Origin: JAODBQ01 sp047602055
GTDB taxonomy: Bacteria; Actinomycetota; Acidimicrobiia; Acidimicrobiales; Ilumatobacteraceae
DNA: 64,000 nt
Direction of reading: 5' to 3'
Assembly: GCA_047602055.1 (NCBI GenBank)
Contig: JASGIG010000001.1
Span: 4,216,001 to 4,280,000 of the forward strand
Both the position numbers and the translations under genes were made by a program. This document shows, piece by piece, positions 1-8,495 of the stretch (position 1 is the stretch's first letter; every line of letters starts with the position of its first letter). The notes beneath the pieces were generated by a model that worked only from the letters and a program-made list of their open reading frames with translations, was not told the DNA's origin and ran no database searches.

Positions 1-984
1 GGATCAGCGTTCGCCGCCGCGCTCTTGGTGCTCGCCGTTGGTTGTGGCAGCGAGACGACATCGTCCCCGTCCTCGACGCCCGCGCGGCTGGACGTCGTCA
101 CGACGGTGGCGCCGATCACGTCGATCGCCGCGAACGTCGGCGGCGACCGGGTCGAGATCCACGGCGTGGTGCCGGAGGGCACCAACTCGCACACCTTCGA
201 GCCGGTGCCGTCGCAGGCCAAGGTGGTCGCCGAGGCGGACGTGATCTTCATGAACGGTCTGGACCTGGAGGACCCGACCAAGGCGCTCACCGAGGCGAAC
301 GAGCAGTCGACCACGCCGATCGTGGAGCTGGGCCCCCAGACGATCCCGGAGAGCGAGTACATCTACGACTTCTCGTTCCCGAAGGAGGACGGCAAGCCCA
401 ACCCGCACCTGTGGACGAACCCGCCGATGGCCAAGCGCTACGCCGAGATCATCGCCGGTGAGCTGTCGAAGCTCGATCCGGCCAACGCCACGTACTACCA
501 AGCGAACTCCGACAGGTTCGCGGCGAAGATCGCCGAGCTCGACGCGGCGATGCGCACGTCGTTCGCCACCGTGCCGAAGCGTGAGCTGCTGACCTACCAC
601 GACGCCTACGCCTACTTCGGCAAGGAGTACGACTGGAAGATCATCGGGGCGATCCAGGTCAGCGACTTCGAGGATCCCACGCCCCAGGAGGTCGCCGATC
701 TGATCCGCCAGGTGCGCGCCGAGGGGGTGCCGGCGATCTTCGGCTCCGAGGTGTTCCCGTCGCCGGTGCTGGAGCAGATCGGCAGGGAGACCGGGGTGCG
801 CTACGTCGACGTGCTGCGCGACGACGACCTGCCCGGCGCACCCGGCGACCCGGAGCACTCGTGGCTCGGGCTGATGCGCTTCGACTTCGTCACCATGACC
901 GAGGCGCTCGGCGGCGACGCCACCGCGCTGAGGGCCGTCACCGTCGAGGACGTGGCCCCCGACCATGCCGACTACCCGCAGTAG
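1..984 (+). CDS. Metal ABC transporter substrate-binding lipoprotein (ZnuA/MntA-like), 5' partial
   Basis: This is a periplasmic-type binding lipoprotein of the cluster-9 (Zn/Mn) family that delivers a divalent metal to the two downstream transporter genes. The frame is open from base 1, so the start codon lies outside the window. What remains begins with the hydrophobic part of the signal peptide and an LAVGC lipobox whose Cys codon is at 43-45, followed by a short Ser/Thr-rich linker. Candidate metal ligands are His in NSHTFEP (190-192), His in NPHLW (406-408), His in TYHDAY (598-600) and Glu in GSEVF (748-750). There is no long His-rich loop, so Zn versus Mn cannot be decided. The stop overlaps the start of the ATPase gene by 20 bases, which suggests translational coupling. 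Confidence 0.88.
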   Translation, partial: GSAFAAALLVLAVGCGSETTSSPSSTPARLDVVTTVAPITSIAANVGGDRVEIHGVVPEGTNSHTFEPVPSQAKVVAEADVIFMNGLDLEDPTKALTEANEQSTTPIVELGPQTIPESEYIYDFSFPKEDGKPNPHLWTNPPMAKRYAEIIAGELSKLDPANATYYQANSDRFAAKIAELDAAMRTSFATVPKRELLTYHDAYAYFGKEYDWKIIGAIQVSDFEDPTPQEVADLIRQVRAEGVPAIFGSEVFPSPVLEQIGRETGVRYVDVLRDDDLPGAPGDPEHSWLGLMRFDFVTMTEALGGDATALRAVTVEDVAPDHADYPQ

Positions 985-1780
985 CGCCGCCGTGTCACCC
1001 GTGTCACCGACGTCGCTGATCGAGCTCGACGACGTCACCTGCGGCTACCGCGATCACGTCGCCCTCGAGCACGTCGAGCTGTCGTTCGACGACGCCTGCT
1101 TCGTCGGCGTCGTCGGCCCGTCGGGGTCCGGCAAGACGACGTTGCTGCGCCTGCTGGCCGGCGCGCTGGAACCGGTCGGCGGACGGGTGCGGCGGCGCCC
1201 GGGGCTGCGCATCGGCTACGTCCCGCAGGTGGAGACGATCGACTGGACGTTCCCGGTGACCGTCGCCGAGTGCGTGCTGATGGGCCGCTCCACCGCCCGG
1301 TGGCTGCCGTGGCGCAGCCGCGCCGAGCGGGCCGAGATCTGTGCCGTCCTCGAACGGCTGGGGCTCGGCGGCCTCGCCCACCGGCACATCCGCGCCCTGT
1401 CCGGCGGGCAGCAGCAGCGGATGTTCCTCGCCCGCGCGCTCCTGCAACGGCCCGACCTGCTGCTGATGGACGAGCCGACGTCCGGGGTCGACGTGCGCAC
1501 CCGCCACGAGGTGCTGCACCTGCTCGCCGAGCTGAACGACGAGGGCATCGCCATGGTCCTCACCACCCACGACCTCAACGGCATCGCCGCCCACCTCCCC
1601 CACCTGGTGTGCCTCAACCGCCGGGTCCTCGGTGAGGGCGCGCCGGCCGACGTGCTGACACCGGGCGTGCTGGAGGCGACGTTCGGCGCCCGGCTCGACG
1701 TCCTCGAGCACGCCGGGATGCCGATCGTCTTCGAGCACCCGATCGACGACGTCGTCCCCCTGCGCCGGCCGGCCTCGTGA
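965..1780 (+). CDS. Metal ABC transporter ATP-binding protein (ZnuC/MntB-like)
   Basis: This is the cytoplasmic ATPase that powers the metal importer encoded by its neighbours. In the 271-residue product the Walker A motif GPSGSGKTT is at residues 51-59, a Q-loop lies near residue 88, the signature LSGGQQQR starts at residue 145, Walker B LLLMDEP starts at residue 165 and an H-loop TTHD follows. The ATG chosen overlaps the end of the binding-protein gene. The first 17 residues are Ser/Thr/Pro-rich and poorly conserved in appearance, so an internal start nearer SLIELDDV is possible. The stop TGA overlaps the GTG of the permease gene. Family assignment is secure; metal specificity is inferred from the operon. 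Confidence 0.9.
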   Translation: MPTTRSSAAVSPVSPTSLIELDDVTCGYRDHVALEHVELSFDDACFVGVVGPSGSGKTTLLRLLAGALEPVGGRVRRRPGLRIGYVPQVETIDWTFPVTVAECVLMGRSTARWLPWRSRAERAEICAVLERLGLGGLAHRHIRALSGGQQQRMFLARALLQRPDLLLMDEPTSGVDVRTRHEVLHLLAELNDEGIAMVLTTHDLNGIAAHLPHLVCLNRRVLGEGAPADVLTPGVLEATFGARLDVLEHAGMPIVFEHPIDDVVPLRRPAS

Positions 1781-2625
1781 AGGATCTCATCGACCTCTAC
1801 CAGTTCGAGTTCTTCCGCAACGGGGTGATCGTCGCCACGGTCGCCGGCGCGCTGTGCGGCTTCGTCGGCGTCTACGTCGTGCTGCGCAACATGAGCTACA
1901 TCGGCCACGGCATGTCCCACGCGATCTTCGGGGGCTTCGCCGCCTCGGCACTGCTCGGCGTCAACTACCTCCTCGGCGCCGGCGTCTGGGGCCTGGCGTC
2001 GGCGCTGGCGATCGTCGCCATCACCCGCCGCCGCGGGCTCGGCTCCGACGCGGTGATCGGGGTGATCACCACCGCCTCGTTCGCCGTCGGCCTGATCCTC
2101 GGCGACCTGTTCCACGGGCCGAAGCAGAACTTCGACGCCGCCCTGTTCGGCAGCATCCTCGGCATCTCCGACTCCGACCTCGTCGCCATGATCCTCGTCA
2201 GCCTGTTCGCCCTCGTCGTCGTGTTCTTCGGCTACCGGCGGCTGCTGTTCTCCACGTTCGACCCCGAGGTCGCCGCCCTCTCGGGCGTCGCCACCGCCCG
2301 CGTCGACGCGCTGCTGATGCTGGTGCTCGCCACCGTCATCCTGGCGACGATGACGGTGCTCGGCGTGACGCTGCTGGCCGCCGCGCTGGTCATCCCGCCG
2401 ACGATCGCCCGCATGCTGACGAGCTCGTTCAGCCGCATGCTCTGGCTGGCCACGCTGATCGGTGGGGTCTGCGGCTTCGTCGGCATGAACCTCAGCGGCT
2501 GGCAGGACTGGAAGAGCGGCCCCAGCATCGTCCTCGTCAGCGCGGCTGCGTTCACGCTGACGCTGGCCCTCACCGGCCCGAAGCGCCTGCGCCGCACCGC
2601 CGCCCTCGACGTCCACGTCGGCTGA
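1777..2625 (+). CDS. Metal ABC transporter permease (ZnuB/MntC-like)
   Basis: This is the integral-membrane subunit of the cluster-9 metal importer. The 282-residue product has about eight hydrophobic segments and the family's conserved loop with Gly and Pro near residues 200-210 (AAALVIPPTIAR). The GTG start overlaps the TGA of the ATPase gene (GTGA), so the three genes form one operon. Its last 56 bases overlap convergently with the 3' end of the cobD/cbiB gene on the other strand. No terminator hairpin fits between the two genes, so the transcripts must overlap. Family is clear; substrate is inferred from the binding protein. Confidence 0.9.
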   Translation: MKDLIDLYQFEFFRNGVIVATVAGALCGFVGVYVVLRNMSYIGHGMSHAIFGGFAASALLGVNYLLGAGVWGLASALAIVAITRRRGLGSDAVIGVITTASFAVGLILGDLFHGPKQNFDAALFGSILGISDSDLVAMILVSLFALVVVFFGYRRLLFSTFDPEVAALSGVATARVDALLMLVLATVILATMTVLGVTLLAAALVIPPTIARMLTSSFSRMLWLATLIGGVCGFVGMNLSGWQDWKSGPSIVLVSAAAFTLTLALTGPKRLRRTAALDVHVG

Positions 2626-3562
2626 GCCCTGGCCCCGCCGGGCTCCTGGGCCGCATCCGGCGCACGGCGACGGGGAGCACCGCGCAGGCGAGGGCGACGA
2701 CGGCGGCGGTTCGGCGGGCGAGGCTCACGGCCCGTTCGCCGTCGGCGACGGTCGGGGGCGGGCCGTCGCCGAGGTGGCCGCGGTCCTCGACGACGCCGCC
2801 GTAGACGTTGGTGCCACCGAGGCGGACACCCAGCGCAGCAGCGAACGCTCCCTCGATCACACCGCCGTTCGGCGACGGGTGCCGTCGGGCGTCGCGGCGC
2901 ACCACCGTCGCCACCGCACGGGCGCGACGAGGTCGCACGGCGACGACGGCGAGCGCGGTCAGCCGCGCCGGCAGCCAGTTGGCGACGTCGTCGGCACGCG
3001 CCGCGGCCCAACCGAAGTTGCGGTAGCGATCGTTGCGATGGCCGACCATCGCGTCGAGGGTGTTGATCGCCCTGTGGACCAGCACGGCCGGGGCGCCGCC
3101 GAGCGTCGCCCACACCAGCGGGGCGGTCACCGCGTCGACGGTGTTCTCCGCCAGCGACTCGATCGCTGCGCGCACCACGCCGTCGGCGTCGAGCGCCGTC
3201 GCCTCGCGACCGACGAGCCCGCGCAGTCGTTCCTTCGCCGCCGGCAGGTCTTGCGCGGCAAGGGCGACGACGGCGCGCACCTCGCCGGTGAGCATCCTCC
3301 CGGCGATGCACACCGTCGACGCCACCAGCGTCGCTCCCGGCCCGCCGACCGATCGACGCAGCGCCAGCCCGCCGAGCACGGCGCCGCCGGCTCCGATCGC
3401 CAGGTGGCCGGCGCCGGCACGGCGCGTGTCGCGGTACGTCCGCCGTTCCAGCGCGCCCATCGCCGTCCCGAACCAGGCGACGGGATGCCAGCGCACCGGC
3501 GGCTCGCCGAGCACGCCGTCGACGAGCCACCCGCCTGCCGCGGCAACCCCGTCGGCGATCAC
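2570..3562 (-). CDS. cobD: Adenosylcobinamide-phosphate synthase (CobD/CbiB)
   Basis: This membrane protein attaches the aminopropanol (phosphate) arm to adenosylcobyric acid in the late steps of cobalamin synthesis. Recognisable family features are the N-terminal DGVLGEPP and WHPVAWFG motifs, the block AAIESLAENTVDAVTAPL, the NTLDAMVGHRNDRYRNFGWAAAR motif in the middle, and SPNGGVIEGAFAAALGV towards the C-terminus. The open frame extends 50 codons further upstream, but that part is Arg-rich and lies in the repeat region, so the GTG in front of IADGVAAAGG is preferred. The gene follows cobQ after about 190 bases of repeat sequence. The C-terminal tail is Arg/Gly-rich and overlaps the permease gene convergently. 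Confidence 0.9.
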   Translation of the reverse strand: MIADGVAAAGGWLVDGVLGEPPVRWHPVAWFGTAMGALERRTYRDTRRAGAGHLAIGAGGAVLGGLALRRSVGGPGATLVASTVCIAGRMLTGEVRAVVALAAQDLPAAKERLRGLVGREATALDADGVVRAAIESLAENTVDAVTAPLVWATLGGAPAVLVHRAINTLDAMVGHRNDRYRNFGWAAARADDVANWLPARLTALAVVAVRPRRARAVATVVRRDARRHPSPNGGVIEGAFAAALGVRLGGTNVYGGVVEDRGHLGDGPPPTVADGERAVSLARRTAAVVALACAVLPVAVRRMRPRSPAGPGLSRRGRRGRRCGAGASGR

Positions 3563-3570
3563 CGCCGCCT

Positions 3571-3759
3571 CCGTGGGTGCGAGTCGTGCGGCATCTCGCG
3601 CACACCGCACCCGTCCGAACGAGACGCGCCCGTACCGTGACCCACCCGCCGACGGGTGTCGACAGCGCCGGCGAGCTCGCCGTTTGGGCGTGCGCCGCTC
3701 GGCATCTCGCACGACTCGCGCCCATCCGCGCGAGACGCGCCCACGGTGTGAGTCACCCG
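3571..3759. repeat. Complex repeat between cobQ and cobD
   Basis: This stretch contains two imperfect direct copies of about 58 bp (3591-3648 and 3702-3759), each running from GCATCTCGC through GAGACGCGCCC to CACCCG. It also contains a perfect 12-bp inverted repeat, GCGAGTCGTGCG at 3579-3590 against CGCACGACTCGC at 3708-3719. The second copy covers the cobQ stop codon. It resembles the other palindromic repeats scattered through the cobalamin genes in placement but not in sequence. Confidence 0.75.
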
Positions 3760-5144
3760 GAGACCAGGCGGTGCAGCAGGGCGGTGTCGAGGTGGGCGTC
3801 GACGGCGTCGGCGAGCCGTTCGAACGTGTCGTCGAGCGTCGTCGTCGGCCGGGCGCCGAACAGCCCGGCGAGCACGGCGTGGTCTTCGAGCAGCCCGTGG
3901 ACGGTGGTGGCCAGCACGCTGCCGGCGGCGCACACCTGCAGGCGGTCGTCGCTCGCCCCCGCGGCGGTCAGCCGGCCGTTGCGGATCTCGTAGCCGGTGA
4001 CGTCGAGCCCGTCGAGCATCGCCCACGGCGCGGGCAGGTCGTGCAGCGCCACCGCGGTCGGGCGGGTCAACTTCGTCGGGTGCATCACCGTGTCGAACGG
4101 CAGCAGCGCGAGGCCGTCCGAGGCACCCTCGACGCCGCCGGGGTCGACGATGCGCCGGCCGAGGAGCATCGCCCCGCCGCACACCCCGAGGATCCGCTGG
4201 CCACGATCGGCCGCGGCGACCAGCGCGGCGGCGAGCCCACGCGCCCGCAGCCAGGCGATGTCGGCGGCGACGTGCTTGGAGCCGGGCAGCACGACGAGGT
4301 CGGCGCCGGCGAGGTCCGCCGGCCCCGTGGCGAATCGGACGTGGGCGACGTGGGCCATCGCGTGCAGCTCGTCGAGGTTCGACGCGTACGGGTAGCGCAC
4401 GACGGCGACGTGCGGTGCCTCGCCGGGCGGCACGGCGCGCACGGTCGCACCCTCCTCGTCCGGGAGACCGTGGTCGAACAAGGGCAGCATCCCCGCGGCG
4501 GCCATCCCGGTCATCTCGGTGAGGCGCGTCGGACCGGGCTCCAGGAGCGACGGGTCGCCTCGGAACTTGTTGAGCACGAACCCGGCCAACCGCCGGCGGG
4601 TGGCGTCGGGCACGAGCGCCCACGTCCCGTACAGGTGGGCGAACGAGCCGCCGCGGTCGATGTCGCAGATCAGCAGCGCCGCGGCGTCGGCGTGCTCGAG
4701 CATGCGGTTGTTGACGAGGTCCGGCAGGTTGATCTCCGCCGGGCTCCCCGCGCCCTCGATCAGCACCAGCTCGTGCTCGGCGTGCAGGCCGTCGAACGCT
4801 GCGGCCATCGCCGGCCACAGCGACGGCCCACGTTCGCGCCACGGCATCTCGGTGAGGTCGCGCCGGGCGACGCCGGCGACCACCACCTGGCTGCGGGTGT
4901 CGGCCTCCGGCTTGAGCAGCACCGGGTTCGTCCGCACGTCCGGCGTGGCCCGCGCCGCACCGGCCTGCAGCCACTGGGCGACACCGATCTCGCCGCCGTC
5001 GACGACCCGCGCGTTGTTCGACATGTTCTGCGCCTTGAACGGCACGACGTCGATGCCCTGGCGGGCGAACCACCGGCACAGCGCCGTCACCAGCAGGCTC
5101 TTGCCGGCGTCCGACGTGCAGCCGAGGACCATCAGCGGCCGCAT
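3753..5144 (-). CDS. cobQ: Cobyric acid synthase (CobQ)
   Basis: CobQ is a glutamine-dependent amidotransferase that amidates four side chains of adenosylcobyrinic acid a,c-diamide. The product has a dethiobiotin-synthetase-like P-loop CTSDAGKS at residues 9-16, the KAQNMSNN block near 37-44, and LIEGAGSPAEINL near 128-140. The C-terminal class III glutaminase domain has nucleophile Cys322 in GVCGGAMLLG and a late His in TTVHGLLED. The ATG in front of RPLMVLGCTSDAGKS was chosen; 22 open codons upstream look non-homologous. The usual YEIHMG motif reads YEIRNG here, a small departure. The gene lies between cobC-like and cobD on the same strand. Confidence 0.93.
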   Translation of the reverse strand: MRPLMVLGCTSDAGKSLLVTALCRWFARQGIDVVPFKAQNMSNNARVVDGGEIGVAQWLQAGAARATPDVRTNPVLLKPEADTRSQVVVAGVARRDLTEMPWRERGPSLWPAMAAAFDGLHAEHELVLIEGAGSPAEINLPDLVNNRMLEHADAAALLICDIDRGGSFAHLYGTWALVPDATRRRLAGFVLNKFRGDPSLLEPGPTRLTEMTGMAAAGMLPLFDHGLPDEEGATVRAVPPGEAPHVAVVRYPYASNLDELHAMAHVAHVRFATGPADLAGADLVVLPGSKHVAADIAWLRARGLAAALVAAADRGQRILGVCGGAMLLGRRIVDPGGVEGASDGLALLPFDTVMHPTKLTRPTAVALHDLPAPWAMLDGLDVTGYEIRNGRLTAAGASDDRLQVCAAGSVLATTVHGLLEDHAVLAGLFGARPTTTLDDTFERLADAVDAHLDTALLHRLVSG

Positions 5145-5247
5145 CACTGCGCCCCGCCGGAACGGTGCGCAGCGGATCGGGCACGGCGCGGCCGGCGCGA
5201 GCGCCACCACGTCGACGGGCGGCGCGGGCGGGTACGTCGGTGGCGCA

Positions 5248-6171
5248 TCACAGCACCCGGTCCAGCACGGCGAGCAGCCGGTCGAGCCCGGCGCCGTCGG
5301 GGACGGCGATGCGGGTGACGCCGGCGAGGCCGAAGCTGGCGCAGTCGCGCACGACGACGCCGTGCGGGGCGAGCAGCTCGCGCAGACCGGGACGCTGGAC
5401 GAGCACCCAGCACGCGTCGGTGTCGTCGACAGCGAGGCCGCGACTGCGCAGGGCGGCGACGAGCTCTCCGCGCAGGCCGGCGACGGCGAGGCTCCAGGCG
5501 GCAGGATCGCTTGCCGCGGCGAGTCCCTCGACGACCGCCAGCGCGAGACCGTTCACCGACCACTGCGGCTGCCGGCGCCGCAGCCGGGCGGCGGCATCGG
5601 CGCCGGGAGCGATGGCGTAGCCGATGCGCAACCCCGGGCAGGCCCAGACCTTGGTCAGCGATCCGAGCCGCCAGCAGTCGGCGTCGCCACGCGTCCAGGC
5701 GCCGGCAGCGAGCGGATAGAACGCCTCGTCCCACACCCTCGCGGTCACGTCGGCCGGAGCCAGCCGACCCAGCGGGCTGGACGGGTTCGAGCGCCACCAT
5801 GGCGCGCCGGCGTCGACCGTCGCCAGGTGACGGCGATACAGGGAGAACTCCGGCTCCGCCACCATGCCGACGGGCGCGTCGGCGGCGACGAGGGCGATCG
5901 CCTCGGACCCACCGTTGGTCAGCACGAGCACGTCGGGATCCACGCCGATCGCGCCGGCGAGCGCTTCGGTCGCCTGCGTCGGGTCGGGATAGCGATCGAG
6001 CCGGTCGAGGTTGGCGGCGACGATCGGGGCGACGTCCGGCGCCACCGGGTTGAGGCTCGCCGACAGGTCGAGCATGTCCCCCGCCGGCCGCCCGAGCCAC
6101 GCGGCGATCCGCGCCGCATCGCCCCCGTGCGCGCCGGCGGGCGGCACGTCGTGACGGCCCACCCCGCTCAC
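5248..6171 (-). CDS. cobC: Threonine-phosphate decarboxylase-like aminotransferase (CobC/CobD-type)
   Basis: This is a fold-type I PLP enzyme of the histidinol-phosphate aminotransferase family that, in this setting, should supply (R)-1-amino-2-propanol phosphate for the nucleotide loop of cobalamin. The motifs are LSASLNPVAPD near the N-terminus, DRYPDP, LTNGGSEAIAL, and the PLP-lysine region SLTKVWACPGLRIGYA. The GTG in front of SGVGRHDVPPAG is preferred, because the 56 codons further upstream are encoded by palindromic repeats. The protein is about 307 residues, slightly short for the family. The gene diverges from cobB across a 281-base region dominated by repeats. Naming follows the Pseudomonas/actinobacterial CobC scheme; the biochemical role is inferred from context. 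Confidence 0.82.
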   Translation of the reverse strand: MSGVGRHDVPPAGAHGGDAARIAAWLGRPAGDMLDLSASLNPVAPDVAPIVAANLDRLDRYPDPTQATEALAGAIGVDPDVLVLTNGGSEAIALVAADAPVGMVAEPEFSLYRRHLATVDAGAPWWRSNPSSPLGRLAPADVTARVWDEAFYPLAAGAWTRGDADCWRLGSLTKVWACPGLRIGYAIAPGADAAARLRRRQPQWSVNGLALAVVEGLAAASDPAAWSLAVAGLRGELVAALRSRGLAVDDTDACWVLVQRPGLRELLAPHGVVVRDCASFGLAGVTRIAVPDGAGLDRLLAVLDRVL

Positions 6172-6240
6172 CAGACCTCGCCTCCGGTTGGGACCTTCGC
6201 CGGCACCCCGGCCCCGCCACGCCCCAGCCGAGCTCTCAAC

Positions 6241-6291
6241 GACCTTGTCGCGCCCTGACCGGAAACATTCCGGTCGCCGCGCGACAAGGTC
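6241..6291. repeat. 51-bp palindromic repeat, copy 1
   Basis: An inverted repeat has arms GACCTTGTCGCG and CGCGACAAGGTC around a GC-rich core containing CCGGAAACATTCCGG. A nearly identical copy lies 99 bases further on. Both sit in the divergent cobC/cobB intergenic region. The CCTGACCGG core recurs in the hairpin inside the btuC-like gene. Confidence 0.9.
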
Positions 6292-6339
6292 CGGCACAAC
6301 GCCCAGGAGGCGCCGAACCCGGCACGCGCCAAACTCCAC

Positions 6340-6390
6340 GACCTTGTCGCGCCCTGACCGGGAACATTCCGGTCGCCGCGCGACAAGGTC
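6340..6390. repeat. 51-bp palindromic repeat, copy 2
   Basis: This is the second copy of the palindrome, same length and same 12-base arms, differing from copy 1 mainly at one base of the core (GGGAACATTCC). It ends about 60 bases before the cobB start, so it could form a stem-loop in the leader of cobB or act as a transcription pause or terminator for the opposite strand. Confidence 0.9.
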
Positions 6391-6452
6391 AGGGGCGAGG
6401 GCCGATCGGGGCCACCTCCGAGGCGAGCCGGCTGCTCTGGCACGATCGTGTC

Positions 6453-7802
6453 ATGCCGGTGCTCGGACCACGACTGGTGATCGCCGGGACGCACTCGGGC
6501 GTCGGCAAGACCACCGTGGCCACCGGGCTGCTCGCCGCGCTGCGACGCGCCGGGCACCGCGTCGCCGGCGCGAAGGTCGGGCCCGACTTCATCGATCCCG
6601 GCTACCACGCGCTGGCCACCGGCGGCCGGCCGCGCAACCTCGACGCGTGGATCTGTGGCGCCGAGGCGATCGGCCCGCTGGCCGCCCGCGCCGCCGCGGA
6701 CGCCGACCTGCTGGTGATCGAGGGCGTCATGGGCCTGTTCGACGGTGCCGCCGACGGCGTGCCGGCGTCGACGGCCGACGTCGCCCGGCTGCTCGACGCG
6801 CCGGTGCTGCTGGTGGTCGACGCGTCGGCGATGGCCGGGTCGGTGGCCGCCGTCGTCCACGGCTTCGCCACCCTCGACCCGGCGGTGCGCGTCGCCGGCG
6901 TGATCCTCAACCGCGTCGCCTCGGACGGCCATGCGACGATGCTGCGCGAGGCGCTCGCACCGGTCGGCGTCCCAGTCGTCGGCGAGCTGCACCGCGACGA
7001 TCGCCTGGTGTGGCGCGACCGCCATCTCGGCCTCGTCCCCGTCGCCGAGGAGCCGGGCGAGGTCGCCGCCAACCTCGAACGGCTCGGCGACGCCGTCGCC
7101 GCGGGCTGCGACCTCGACGCGATGGTCCGCATCGCCCGCACCACCGCGCCGATCGGCGCAGACGAGGTCCCGCTGCCCGAGCCCGGTCGGCCCGTGCGCA
7201 TCGCCGTCGCCGCCGGCCGGGCGTTCACGTTCCTGTACGCCGACACGATCGACGCACTCGTCGCCGGCGGTGCCGAGGTCGTCCCGTTCGACCCACTCGT
7301 CGACGAACGACTGCCCGAAGCCATCGACGGCCTGATCGTCGGCGGCGGCTTCCCCGAGGTCCACGCCGCCGGGCTCGCCGACAACGCTCCCCTGCTCGCC
7401 GACGCACGCGAGCAGATCGCCGGCGGTCTCGTCACCCTCGCCGAGTGCGGCGGGCTGCTGTGGCTGGCCCGCTCGCTCGACGGTCGGGCGATGGCCGGCG
7501 TGCTCCCCGTCGACGCGGCGATGACCGACCGGCTGACGCTCGGCTACCGGCAGGCGCGCACCACCGTCGACAGCCCGCTCGGCCCGGCAGGGACGGTGTT
7601 GCGCGGCCACGAGTTCCACTACTCGAACCTCGATGAGCCCGGCGATGCCCTGGCGCTGACGAGCCGCTTCAGCACGGGCCGCGCCGGGTTCGCCACGCCG
7701 ACGCTGCTCGCCTCCTACGTGCACCACCACCCCGGCGGCGACCCGTCGATCCTCGCCGCCTTCCTCGAACGCTGCCGCCGCCCGCGACGACCTGACCTCT
7801 GA
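6453..7802 (+). CDS. cobB: Cobyrinic (or hydrogenobyrinic) acid a,c-diamide synthase (CobB/CbiA)
   Basis: This glutamine-dependent enzyme amidates the a and c acetate side chains of the corrin ring. The 449-residue product has an N-terminal dethiobiotin-synthetase-like ATPase domain with P-loop GTHSGVGKTT at residues 12-21, GPDFIDPGYH near 46-55 and IEGVMGLFDG near 90-100. The C-terminal class III glutaminase domain has the nucleophile in LAECGGLLWLA and the motif GHEFHYSN. Because the pathway here ends in a CobN-type aerobic chelatase, hydrogenobyrinic acid is a likely substrate. It is the only plus-strand cob gene in this block and converges on cobO. The ATG follows no obvious Shine-Dalgarno sequence. 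Confidence 0.93.
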   Translation: MPVLGPRLVIAGTHSGVGKTTVATGLLAALRRAGHRVAGAKVGPDFIDPGYHALATGGRPRNLDAWICGAEAIGPLAARAAADADLLVIEGVMGLFDGAADGVPASTADVARLLDAPVLLVVDASAMAGSVAAVVHGFATLDPAVRVAGVILNRVASDGHATMLREALAPVGVPVVGELHRDDRLVWRDRHLGLVPVAEEPGEVAANLERLGDAVAAGCDLDAMVRIARTTAPIGADEVPLPEPGRPVRIAVAAGRAFTFLYADTIDALVAGGAEVVPFDPLVDERLPEAIDGLIVGGGFPEVHAAGLADNAPLLADAREQIAGGLVTLAECGGLLWLARSLDGRAMAGVLPVDAAMTDRLTLGYRQARTTVDSPLGPAGTVLRGHEFHYSNLDEPGDALALTSRFSTGRAGFATPTLLASYVHHHPGGDPSILAAFLERCRRPRRPDL

Positions 7803-7890
7803 TCCGAGGCGCGGCGAGCGCCGAAGCGCAGCGGCGGCGGCGAGCACGGCAGGCGAAGCGGAGCCGCTCTGCGGCGACCGGAGCCCGGCA
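7803..7890. repeat. Stop-codon-associated repeat element, copy 1
   Basis: This fills the gap between the convergent cobB and cobO stops. It shares CGGCGAGCGCCGAAGCGCAGCGG and CACGGCAGGCG blocks with the element at 52535-52621, and its distal half matches the element at 18601-18661. Read from cobO it contains GCGC-TTCG-GCGC, a short stem with a UUCG tetraloop. A transcription-terminating or mRNA-end-stabilising role is plausible but there is no U-tract. Confidence 0.75.
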
Positions 7891-8469
7891 TCAATAGTCG
7901 ATGCCCTTCTTCGCCCGGATGCCGGCCTTGTAGGCGTGCTTGGTGGCGGCCATCTCGGTGACGGTGTCGGCCATGTCGATCAGCGCAGCCGGCGCGTTGC
8001 GGCCGGTGCAGACGACGTTGACGTGGCTCGGCCGCCCGGTGATCGTGGCGACGACGTCGTCGACGGCGATCCACTCCCAGTTGACCGGGTAGGTGATCTC
8101 GTCGAGGATCACCAGCTGGTGGTCGCCGGCGCCGATCACCCGGCGGGCGTGCGCCCAGGCGTCGGCGGCGATCGCCTGGTCGATCGTCAGGTCGGACGAG
8201 TCCCACGTGAAGCCGTCGCCCATCGCCCACCAGTCGACGCCGAGCTGACGGCCGACCTTCTCCTCGCCAGTGTGCCACGTGCCCGACTTGAGGAACTGCA
8301 CGACGGCGACGGGCCAGCCACGGGCGACGGCGCGGATCATCACGCCCATCGCCGCCGTCGTCTTGCCCTTGCCGGGGCCGGTGTTGACCAGCACCAGCGA
8401 CGGGGCGCGGCGCAGCTCCTTCGGGCGTGGGTCGTCGGTGGGGATGTCGTCGGGTTCACGTTCGGGCAT
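7891..8469 (-). CDS. cobO: Corrinoid adenosyltransferase (CobO/CobA type)
   Basis: The enzyme transfers the 5'-deoxyadenosyl group of ATP to the cobalt of corrinoids. The 192-residue product shows the family's P-loop variant TGPGKGKTTAAMG near residues 30-42, VVQFLKSGTW, the GDGFTWDS motif and the Walker-B-like VILDEITYPVNW, with GRNAPAALID near the C-terminus. It ends RAKKGIDY, typical of the family. It is the last gene of the minus-strand run that starts at cobN, 26 bases behind the btuD-like gene, with a good Shine-Dalgarno (GGAGGACCGCC) before its ATG. Confidence 0.95.
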   Translation of the reverse strand: MPEREPDDIPTDDPRPKELRRAPSLVLVNTGPGKGKTTAAMGVMIRAVARGWPVAVVQFLKSGTWHTGEEKVGRQLGVDWWAMGDGFTWDSSDLTIDQAIAADAWAHARRVIGAGDHQLVILDEITYPVNWEWIAVDDVVATITGRPSHVNVVCTGRNAPAALIDMADTVTEMAATKHAYKAGIRAKKGIDY

Positions 8470-8495
8470 GGCGGTCCTCCGGGCTCATCGGGTGT

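Noticed and set aside
3577..3993. Plus-strand frame across the cobQ/cobD repeat as a small gene
   Set aside because: The repeated RHLA...RARR peptides arise from the repeat itself, and the frame runs antisense into cobQ.
6172..6452. CRISPR-like pair of palindromic repeats before cobB
   Set aside because: There are only two copies, the units themselves are long palindromes, the spacing does not match spacers, and no cas genes are present.
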